This document shows positions 8,073 to 13,640 of a stretch of 13,640 nt of DNA, piece by piece. The position numbers and the translations under genes are program-made. The DNA comes from Campylobacterales bacterium (lineage in GTDB: Bacteria; Campylobacterota; Campylobacteria; Campylobacterales; Arcobacteraceae), in the NCBI GenBank assembly GCA_027064245.1, contig JAMOPZ010000170.1, positions 1 to 13,640 of the forward strand, written 5' to 3'. The stretch's first letter is position 1. Every line of letters starts with the position of its first letter. The notes under the pieces are model-generated. The model saw nothing but the letters and a program-made list of their open reading frames with translations. It was not told the origin of the DNA and made no database searches.

Positions 8073-8738
8073 TTAATCCCAAAATTCTGACAATTCTTTC
8101 TCTTTTTTCTTTTTTTCTTTTTTTATTTGAACTTGTAGTTTTAGTTCCTCTTTTAATTGTTCTTTCTCTCTCTCTTCTTGTATTTTCAATAACTTTTCTC
8201 TTTCTTGTCTAGCTTTTAGGATTTTTGATTTTATCTTTTCTTTTGCTAAATTTTTCATATTATCATCAAAATTCATAGAGTCAATAGATTTCATAGCTGC
8301 ATTTATCTCTTGATCTGCTGTTTGCTCTTGAGTTTTTAATTCATCATCTTTAGGTATATTTTTTTCAGGAGGTTGTATTGGTTCTTTTTCAATTTTATTC
8401 TTGTTTATCTCTATAGATGTAGATGATTGTGTTATTTGTTTTGGTATCTCTTCTTGATGTTGTATTTTAATAGGTATATTTGTGCTTATAGTAGTTTGTT
8501 TGGTATCTACTTTTTTTTGCTTTTTTTGCTTTGATATTTGAAGTTGTAATTTCTCATATTCAGCCATAATTTTTTCATATTTTTCAAAATCCATTAGTAA
8601 AAAACCAGGTTTTCCATCTCTTAATATAATAGCTTTTTCTATATCTTTATTGATAATTTTATCAAATATCATTTTACTTTGACGAATAAGTTGAGTTGCA
8701 CTAAACATCTCATTTGATTTATATAATAATAATCCCAT
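8073..8738 (-). CDS. Hypothetical protein: Phd/YefM-antitoxin-like N-terminus with long charged tail
   Basis: I do not recognise this 221-residue protein as a named gene. Residues about 11-64 (MFSATQLIRQSKMIFDKI ... AIILRDGKPGFLLMDFEKYEKIM) follow the pattern of the Phd/YefM antitoxin DNA-binding domain: a short strand, a helix, then a beta hairpin of the 'iirdGKPvavLms.eeYe' type, then a helix. After that the protein is not antitoxin-like. Residues 65-145 are a Gln/Lys/Thr/Pro-rich linker, and 146-221 are an almost continuous Lys/Glu-rich helix, probably coiled coil, ending SEFWD. No toxin gene (RelE, Doc or similar) lies next to it. The ATG at 8736-8738 has GGGAG 6 nt upstream. Its own promoter overlaps a perfect palindrome, so autoregulation is possible. 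Function is unknown, and a structural or scaffold role is equally open. Confidence 0.75.
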   Translation of the reverse strand: MGLLLYKSNEMFSATQLIRQSKMIFDKIINKDIEKAIILRDGKPGFLLMDFEKYEKIMAEYEKLQLQISKQKKQKKVDTKQTTISTNIPIKIQHQEEIPKQITQSSTSIEINKNKIEKEPIQPPEKNIPKDDELKTQEQTADQEINAAMKSIDSMNFDDNMKNLAKEKIKSKILKARQEREKLLKIQEEREKEQLKEELKLQVQIKKEKKKKEKELSEFWD

Positions 8739-8770
8739 TGCTAACTCCCATACATATTGTAGTTTGTATT

Positions 8771-8779
8771 ATTATACCA
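8771..8779 (-). promoter_or_regulatory. Extended -10 promoter for the Phd-like gene
   Basis: The minus strand reads TGGTATAAT, a perfect extended -10 (TGn followed by TATAAT). The start of transcription would be near 8764, about 26 nt before the ATG at 8738. A T-run (TTTTTT, 8786-8781 on the minus strand) lies just upstream, as is common in this phylum. No -35 box is recognisable. Most of the element is inside the right half of the inverted repeat at 8773-8802. Confidence 0.6.
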
Positions 8780-8802
8780 TAAAAAACTATTTTTATGGTA
8801 TA
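8773..8802. repeat. Perfect 13-bp inverted repeat with 4-nt spacer (operator and/or terminator)
   Basis: The arms are TATACCATAAAAA (8773-8785) and TTTTTATGGTATA (8790-8802), separated by ACTA. It begins 8 nt past the stop of the oxidoreductase gene, where a terminator would be expected. However, the stem has only two G-C pairs, and the minus-strand transcript continues AUAAUAC rather than a U-run, so it would be a weak terminator. The promoter-proximal arm contains most of the extended -10 for the following gene, which fits an operator at least as well. DNA in this position could do both jobs. Confidence 0.85.
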
Positions 8803-8810
8803 GAAGTTTT

Positions 8811-10175
8811 TTAAGATATATTTTTATTTGCCATAATGGCTGCCATTACTATAGGATAATTTGTAGGAGCTGCTGTTAGCATAGGTTGGGTAGATACTTG
8901 CATAGACATTACATGATATATGGTTTGTTTAGTCTCTATCATTAAACCTATTATATTTATCATCTCACCTGTTTCTTTTCCACCTATTATTTGTCCACCT
9001 ATTATTTGTCCACCATGTTTTGTTGCTATTAATTTTACAAATTGTTTTTGAGCATCTGGTATAGTTGCTGGATGTCTATTCATACCACTGAATGTACCTA
9101 CAACTATATCCATACCTGATTTTATAGCTTCTTCTTGAGTAACACCTGCTGAAGAAAATGCAGTATCTCCTATCATTGTTGAAAAAATTGCAATAGTTCC
9201 GCTAAAACCTTTAATATATTTTATACCATAAAGTGAGCTTCCAGCTGTTCTTCCTTCTGCTGAAGAAGTAGATGCTAACATCACTTTTGATGCAGTTTTT
9301 GTAATAAATGTTCTTCTTGAACTACAATCTCCTACTGCAAAAATATCATGATTGCAAGTTCTCATATACTCATCTACCCAAATTCCACCATAAGTACCAA
9401 GATGAAGACCTATTTTTTTTGCAAGTTGTGTGTTTGGTTTGTACCCTGTTGCTAGTATTACAACTTGAGTATCTATGATTTTTCCACTTTTTAGTTTAAC
9501 ACTATTTACAATATTATCTCCATTTTTATCTATAATTTCACAAACTCTATCATTACTTATAAATGTTACTTTAGATTCTATTAATATTTTTTCAGCTTCA
9601 ATTGCAACTTCAGTGTCAAAAGCACCTTTTAATATATGGTTACTTCCACCAATTATAGTTATATTTTTATCACTATTTGCTAATTCCATAGCCATCTCAA
9701 TACCTATAAATCCAGTTCCTACTATTACGATATCTTCTTTATCAGTTATATAATCTTTAGCTTTATCTATAAGATTTTTATGTTTTGATACTGTAAAAAC
9801 ACCATTTAAAGCAAGGGCATGTTGCAGTGATTCATGTACAAATGGTTGTGATCCTGTAGCAAAAATTAGTTTATCAAAATGGATAGCTTTATTAGCACTA
9901 AAAGCAATTTTATCTTTTATAGCAATATCTGTAATTTTATCAATTAAAGTTGATATACCCATCTCTTTGGCTTGCCCACAAGATCCTAAATCTTTTTGAG
10001 TACTACCTAATGTATTTCCAAAAATATATGGTATTGCACAAGGAACAAGTTGTTCTTTATATTCTCTAATTACTAAAATCTCTTTGTCAGGATAATTCAT
10101 TTTTGCAGTAACAGCACTTACTGCACCCGCTGGTCCACCACCTATTATTAAAACATCACACTCTATTTTTTCCAT
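8811..10175 (-). CDS. FAD/NAD(P)-dependent disulfide oxidoreductase, CoA-disulfide reductase-like
   Basis: A 454-residue flavoprotein of the single-cysteine (class III) pyridine nucleotide disulfide oxidoreductase group, which includes CoA-disulfide reductase, NADH oxidase/peroxidase and NAD(P)H-sulfur reductases. Domains in order: FAD-binding GGGPAG at 12-17, redox-type Cys46 in VPCAIPYIFG (44-53), ATGSQP (106-111), NAD(P)-binding GTGFIG (153-158), ATGYKPNT (242-249), second FAD motif FAVGDC (279-284), then a dimerisation domain to the end. The acidic residue usual after the second NAD strand is replaced by glycines (NITIIGG, 171-177), so NADPH use is possible. The tyrosines typical of CoA-disulfide reductases in the C-terminal domain are not evident, so the substrate is uncertain. 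The start has GAGAG 7-8 nt upstream. It lies 48 nt after serB. Confidence 0.85.
   Translation of the reverse strand: MEKIECDVLIIGGGPAGAVSAVTAKMNYPDKEILVIREYKEQLVPCAIPYIFGNTLGSTQKDLGSCGQAKEMGISTLIDKITDIAIKDKIAFSANKAIHFDKLIFATGSQPFVHESLQHALALNGVFTVSKHKNLIDKAKDYITDKEDIVIVGTGFIGIEMAMELANSDKNITIIGGSNHILKGAFDTEVAIEAEKILIESKVTFISNDRVCEIIDKNGDNIVNSVKLKSGKIIDTQVVILATGYKPNTQLAKKIGLHLGTYGGIWVDEYMRTCNHDIFAVGDCSSRRTFITKTASKVMLASTSSAEGRTAGSSLYGIKYIKGFSGTIAIFSTMIGDTAFSSAGVTQEEAIKSGMDIVVGTFSGMNRHPATIPDAQKQFVKLIATKHGGQIIGGQIIGGKETGEMINIIGLMIETKQTIYHVMSMQVSTQPMLTAAPTNYPIVMAAIMANKNIS
8981..9010. repeat. Two perfect tandem copies of a 15-bp unit inside the oxidoreductase gene
   Basis: The unit CACCTATTATTTGTC occurs at 8981-8995 and 8996-9010, followed by a partial CACC. 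In the protein it encodes GGQIIGGQIIGG (about 388-399). The repeat keeps the frame, so the gene is intact. Confidence 0.9.
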
Positions 10176-10214
10176 AATTAACTCTCTTTCATATTAATAT
10201 TTTTATTAAATTAA

Positions 10215-10228
10215 AAAATTAAATTATA
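10215..10228 (-). promoter_or_regulatory. Candidate promoter for the oxidoreductase
   Basis: The minus strand reads TATAAT at 10228-10223, overlapping the serB stop codon and preceded by alternating A/T. Transcription from about 10215 would give a 40-nt leader. The gap 10176-10223 holds no hairpin that would end the serB transcript, so read-through from serB is equally possible. Confidence 0.3.
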
Positions 10229-10847
10229 ATATATATTCTAAGATCTTTGTTAAATCTTTGTTATCTATTATAATATTAGCTTCTTTTTTTAATATATCTT
10301 TTGCGCAAAATGCTATTTTTTTAGCTGCATAGGGAAACATACTTCTATCATTTGCACCATCTCCACATACTAAGGTATTCTCTTTTGATACCCCTAATAT
10401 ATTTTGAACTCTTTGTATCATATCCCCTTTGCTAAAATCAAACATCATATCACCACCTACAAGTCCTGTTAAAACCCCATCTTTATGATGTAAAATATTT
10501 GCAAAATCCCCATCAAGTCCTAGTTTCTCTTTTGCAGGAGTAGTTCCTACTCTAAATCCACCACTAAAACAGATCACCTTGTAACCATTTTCTTTTAGTT
10601 TGGGTATAAGTTCTAATGCTCCTGGCATAAGGGGAAGGTTTTTTCCTATCTCTATAACTTTATTATACTCTAAGCCTTTTAGTAGATTTACCCTTGTAAT
10701 TAAGCTTTCAAAAAAGTCCAATTCCCCTCTCATAGCTTGTTCGGTTATAGTTGCTACTTTTTTTTCAAGACCTAACTCTTTTGCAAAAAAATCTATAGTT
10801 TCTCCATCCATAAGTGTAGAGTCAAAATCAAATACTGCTAATTTCAT
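10224..10847 (-). CDS. serB: Phosphoserine phosphatase, HAD superfamily
   Basis: SerB removes phosphate from 3-phosphoserine in the last step of serine synthesis, in the cytoplasm. The 207-residue protein has the full HAD set. Motif I is DFDSTLMDGE (7-16), with nucleophile Asp7 and general acid Asp9. Motif II is SGG (95-97), motif III is Lys140, and motif IV is GDGANDRSM (162-170), whose aspartates bind Mg2+. The cap segment between motifs I and II (TIDFFAKELG ... AMRGELDFFESL) is typical of SerB, including the conserved Glu and Arg that recognise phosphoserine. It has no N-terminal ACT-like domain, unlike E. coli SerB, and resembles the short Campylobacter form. The ATG is 10 nt after kdsA, with its Shine-Dalgarno AAAAGG overlapping the kdsA stop. 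A related HAD phosphatase with another substrate is possible but less likely. Confidence 0.88.
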   Translation of the reverse strand: MKLAVFDFDSTLMDGETIDFFAKELGLEKKVATITEQAMRGELDFFESLITRVNLLKGLEYNKVIEIGKNLPLMPGALELIPKLKENGYKVICFSGGFRVGTTPAKEKLGLDGDFANILHHKDGVLTGLVGGDMMFDFSKGDMIQRVQNILGVSKENTLVCGDGANDRSMFPYAAKKIAFCAKDILKKEANIIIDNKDLTKILEYIL

Positions 10848-10857
10848 ATAATACCTT

Positions 10858-11643
10858 TTAAATAATTGTTTTTAATATATCTTTAAAATCTTTTAGATAA
10901 ACCATATTTGGTCCATCACTTAAAGCTAATTCAGGGTTCTCATGTACTTCAAAGAAAAATCCATCAACTCCTACTGCATTTGCTAACTTTGCCATATATG
11001 GAGCATATTTTCTATCTCCTCCACTTTTACCGTTTAGAGCTGATGGTTTTTGAGTAGAGTGTGTTACATCCATAACCACAGGATATCCAAACTCTTTCAT
11101 ATCTATAATTTGTCTAAAATCTACTACTAAATTACCTAAACCAAACATAGAGCCTCTTTCTGTTAATATAATTTTATTATTTCCACTATTTTTTACTTTA
11201 TTAAGTGGATGTATCATATCTTTTCCATCTAAAAATTGTGCTTTTTTTATATTAACTATTTTATCTGTTTTTGCAGTTGCTATAAGTAGATCTGTTTGCC
11301 TACACAAAAAAGCTGGTATTTGTATGATATCAACTACATCTGCTAGTGCTGATGCTTGAGAAGATTCATGAATGTCTGTTGTAATTGGTAGATTAAATTC
11401 TTTTTTTACTTTTTCTAATATCCTTAATCCTTCTTCAAGTCCTGGACCTCTAAAACTATCTAGTGATGTTCTATTTGCTTTATCAAAACTAGCTTTAAAT
11501 ATATAAGTAAAACCTAAATCTTGGGTAATCTCTTTTATATTTTGGGCTAAATGCATAATCATAGATTCATTTTCTATAACACAAGGTCCACTTATGATAA
11601 ATTTTTTCTCTTTTAATATTTTGTATAGTTGATTACTGTACAT
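10858..11643 (-). CDS. kdsA: 3-deoxy-D-manno-octulosonate 8-phosphate synthase (metal-dependent type)
   Basis: KdsA condenses phosphoenolpyruvate with arabinose 5-phosphate to form Kdo-8-phosphate, precursor of the Kdo in the LPS inner core. The 261-residue protein shows GPCVIE (19-24), the substrate loop FKASFDKANRTS (49-60), RGPG (65-68), CRQTDLL (114-120) and TERGSMFGLGNLVVDFR (161-177). It has Cys21, His195, Glu232 and Asp243. The spacing (174, 37 and 11 residues) equals that of the metal ligands known in Aquifex aeolicus KdsA, while metal-independent enzymes such as E. coli's have Asn in place of the Cys. I therefore infer a metal-dependent enzyme. The strong AGGAGA overlaps the stop codon of the AsmA-like gene, so the two are coupled. 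serB follows after 10 nt. Confidence 0.97.
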   Translation of the reverse strand: MYSNQLYKILKEKKFIISGPCVIENESMIMHLAQNIKEITQDLGFTYIFKASFDKANRTSLDSFRGPGLEEGLRILEKVKKEFNLPITTDIHESSQASALADVVDIIQIPAFLCRQTDLLIATAKTDKIVNIKKAQFLDGKDMIHPLNKVKNSGNNKIILTERGSMFGLGNLVVDFRQIIDMKEFGYPVVMDVTHSTQKPSALNGKSGGDRKYAPYMAKLANAVGVDGFFFEVHENPELALSDGPNMVYLKDFKDILKTII

Positions 11644-11652
11644 ATTTATCTC

Positions 11653-12714
11653 CTAAAATAGGTTATTAATAAGATTATTTAGATCTTTATTTTTAATTTT
11701 ATTTTTTAAAAAACTATTTAATTTATTTTTAACTTTTTGTTTTATTTTGTTGTTTAATAACTTACTAATATTAAATTTTATTTTTGGTTTATTTATATCA
11801 CCTTTTAGTTTTAATCCTAAGTTGTACCCATAAAAATTAAGATCAATAATAGCATCTAAATAATTTTTTTCAAGATTAGTATATAATTTTTTTGATTTTA
11901 TAGTACTGTGTTTACTTTTCATAAATAAGGTATTATTAATAATTTTATTATCTAAAGTTGTATCTATAGTAATAGTTTTAAAAATTTCTTGGGTTAGTTC
12001 TTTGTGAATATACTTTTCTAATGTTTGATTTGTTTTTAATAGTGTATTTAATATATTTTTATATGAAGATTTTGCAGGTGAATTTAGATAATTTTCTATA
12101 TTCTTTTTATCTAATGTAACATCTAGTATAGTTGTTTTTATTACACCTTTTAGTTTTTTTAAAGTAGATATACTTATCTTACTATTTAATTTACCTGATG
12201 TATATTTTGGTTGATTTACCATATATAATAAAGTGCTTATATCTAATGATTTTATATCTACGATAATATTATGAATATTATTTTTATTTATATCTAATTT
12301 GTAGTCTATATTACCTTTTGCTACTTTTGCTAATCCTTTTAATTTTAGTTTATCAAAAGTACCTTTTAATTCACCTTTTGTAAAAAAGCTACCTTTTAGT
12401 TTTTGTTTTGTGATATAATTAAATCTACTAAGATCTTTTATATTTACAATAAAAGAGCTATTTACTATTTGTTTAGCTATATCAAAATCAGCTTTTAGTG
12501 ATATAGTTTGTTTATCAAGTAAAATATTTGTATGAAAATTTGTAAAAGATAAGGCAAAATTTACAATTTTAATATCTTTTATTTGTGTGCTTTTCATAGC
12601 TTGCTGTTCTACAATAGGTATAAGAATATTATTACCAAATTGTGTAAATAGTGCTGTGTATAGCACACCTAGTGTTACTAATGCAATTGTGAATAACCAT
12701 TTAATAAGCTTCAT
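11653..12714 (-). CDS. AsmA-like membrane-anchored protein
   Basis: A 353-residue protein with one N-terminal membrane helix (about 4-24, IKWLFTIALVTLGVLYTALF) and the rest probably periplasmic. The body is rich in short beta-type repeats ending in 'LKGxxDKLKLKGLAKV' and 'LKGDINKPKIKFNISKLL' (about 305-322). The latter is the 'GtlddPkvk.d...ll' C-terminal pattern of the AsmA/TamB group, followed by a Lys/Asn-rich helix. AsmA-type proteins form grooved bridges thought to move or organise lipids between the membranes. The family match is by motif only, so the exact class is uncertain. It sits directly upstream of kdsA (9-nt gap) and 14 nt after a GGDEF gene, which fits an envelope role. The ATG has AGGA 7 nt upstream. 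Confidence 0.65.
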   Translation of the reverse strand: MKLIKWLFTIALVTLGVLYTALFTQFGNNILIPIVEQQAMKSTQIKDIKIVNFALSFTNFHTNILLDKQTISLKADFDIAKQIVNSSFIVNIKDLSRFNYITKQKLKGSFFTKGELKGTFDKLKLKGLAKVAKGNIDYKLDINKNNIHNIIVDIKSLDISTLLYMVNQPKYTSGKLNSKISISTLKKLKGVIKTTILDVTLDKKNIENYLNSPAKSSYKNILNTLLKTNQTLEKYIHKELTQEIFKTITIDTTLDNKIINNTLFMKSKHSTIKSKKLYTNLEKNYLDAIIDLNFYGYNLGLKLKGDINKPKIKFNISKLLNNKIKQKVKNKLNSFLKNKIKNKDLNNLINNLF

Positions 12715-12728
12715 TATATTTTCCTGTT

Positions 12729-13640
12729 TTAAAATGTATATTGATCTCTACCATGTTCTTTAGAGTAGTATAATTTTTCATCTGCTAAATTATATAGTTG
12801 TTGAAAATTAAGATTATATGTATTTTTATTTACCATTGCAACTCCCATAGAGATTGTTAAAAAATTTGTTTTACTAGCACTATGTGGTATTTGAAGTTGT
12901 TTTAAACTATATTGAATATTATTTAAAGTGTATTGTACATATTTTTCATTTGTATTAAATATAATTATTCCAAACTCCTCTCCGCCTAATCTAAAAGGAT
13001 ATTCATATTCTTTATCAATAATAGTATCTAATATCTTTGCTACACTTTTAAGTGCAATATCCCCTGCGTCATGACCATAAGTATCATTGTATTGTTTAAA
13101 AAAATCTATATCTATCATCACAAATACACTTGTCCAGTTATTCTCATAACTTATAGGGATTAGCTCTTTAAAAATAGTATCAAAATATTTTCTATTATAA
13201 AGATTTGTTAGCCCATCTGTATTTGCTTCTATTTTGTATTGTTCATTTAGTCGTTTTAGATGATTTAAAGCGATAATCTCTTGATAAATAATATATGCAG
13301 TAATAAGTAAAACAATAACAATAATAATAATTTGAGCATATAAAAGATGATTTTTTATTTGACTATAATTTGTTAAAAACTCTTTTCTTTGTTTTGATGC
13401 AATTTGTGCTTCATAAGCAATTAGATATTTTATATCTTTAATATTTTGTTTAAAATTTCTTAATTTTCTTAATTTAAAATTATGATAAATTCTATAATTT
13501 ATTTTTTTTAATTGTTTTTTTTCTTCAATGGTTTGGTATCCACTATTGTATTGTTTCCATTTTGTTAAAATAGAAGATTTTAATCTTGAAGTAACTCTTC
13601 TTTTTTTTAAAATTTGCTCATAGTTATCTTTTATACTATA
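12729..13640 (-). CDS. Membrane-bound GGDEF diguanylate cyclase, 5' end beyond window
   Basis: The frame is open without a stop from 12729 to the right edge, giving 303 residues, so the start and any sensor domain lie partly outside. Only its last 130 residues begin at an in-frame GTG (13119-13121), which falls inside the GGDEF fold and cannot be the true start. Visible in order: a charged helical region (1-100, likely a periplasmic or HAMP-like sensor part), a membrane helix at about 101-119, the linker TDGLTNLYNRKYFD (141-154), Asp177 and Asp179 in MIDIDFF, and the active-site loop GGEEF at 219-223. It should condense two GTP into cyclic-di-GMP. The product-inhibition site RxxD, five residues before the GG, is here KEYE (210-213), so feedback inhibition may be absent. 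It heads the AsmA-like/kdsA/serB unit. Confidence 0.9.
   Translation of the reverse strand, partial: YSIKDNYEQILKKRRVTSRLKSSILTKWKQYNSGYQTIEEKKQLKKINYRIYHNFKLRKLRNFKQNIKDIKYLIAYEAQIASKQRKEFLTNYSQIKNHLLYAQIIIIVIVLLITAYIIYQEIIALNHLKRLNEQYKIEANTDGLTNLYNRKYFDTIFKELIPISYENNWTSVFVMIDIDFFKQYNDTYGHDAGDIALKSVAKILDTIIDKEYEYPFRLGGEEFGIIIFNTNEKYVQYTLNNIQYSLKQLQIPHSASKTNFLTISMGVAMVNKNTYNLNFQQLYNLADEKLYYSKEHGRDQYTF

Noticed and set aside
8101..8125. Runs of 6-7 T (A on the coding strand) as a possible phase-variation tract
   Set aside because: They encode the natural Lys-rich tail at the extreme 3' end. Phase variation in this phylum usually uses longer G/C tracts near the 5' end, and the frame is intact.
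9475..9753. Plus-strand open frame of 92 codons, hydrophobic
   Set aside because: Antisense to the well-supported oxidoreductase. The hydrophobicity comes from reading the complement of Lys/Asp/Glu codons.
10600..10851. Plus-strand open frame of 83 codons
   Set aside because: Antisense to serB, which has all its HAD motifs intact.
12729..13121. A stand-alone 130-residue GGDEF protein
   Set aside because: The frame continues upstream without a stop to the window edge and includes the first part of the GGDEF domain and a membrane helix, so this is only the tail of a longer protein.

Overview
The window is AT-rich (roughly 30% G+C by eye), and every gene I can support lies on the minus strand, so transcription runs from high to low coordinates. 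The gene content points to the Campylobacterota (former Epsilonproteobacteria), most likely an Arcobacter-like organism. The evidence is an ATP synthase operon with a divided pair of b-type subunits (b' and b), a leuS-lptE-folC cluster like the one in Campylobacter, a SerB of the Campylobacter type, and very A/T-biased codon use. The genus is an inference.

Right-hand block (13640 down to 10224): a membrane-anchored GGDEF protein that runs off the right edge, an AsmA-like membrane-anchored protein, kdsA and serB. These are tightly spaced (gaps of 14, 9 and 10 nt) and look like one transcription unit. KdsA makes the Kdo-8-phosphate precursor of lipopolysaccharide (LPS), and AsmA-like proteins are linked to envelope lipid transport, so the block has an envelope theme with a c-di-GMP enzyme at its head.

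Middle block (10223 to 8073): a class III-type flavin disulfide oxidoreductase with one redox cysteine, then a 221-residue protein with a Phd/YefM-antitoxin-like N-terminus and a long charged tail. Between them is a perfect 13-bp inverted repeat whose right half, read on the minus strand, contains a consensus extended -10 promoter element. This is the most unusual structure in the window.

Housekeeping block (8015 to 3849): leuS, lptE and folC, coupled by a 2-nt gap and a 4-nt overlap. LptE is the outer-membrane lipoprotein of the LPS export translocon. LeuS and FolC serve translation and folate metabolism.

ATP synthase block (3848 to 1): a 186-nt AT-rich upstream region with tandem promoter-like elements, then atpF', atpF, atpH, atpA and the first 199 codons of atpG, which runs off the left edge. 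atpD and atpC presumably follow outside the window. I see no tRNA, rRNA, CRISPR array, insertion sequence or phage gene. The four open frames on the plus strand are shadows of real genes.
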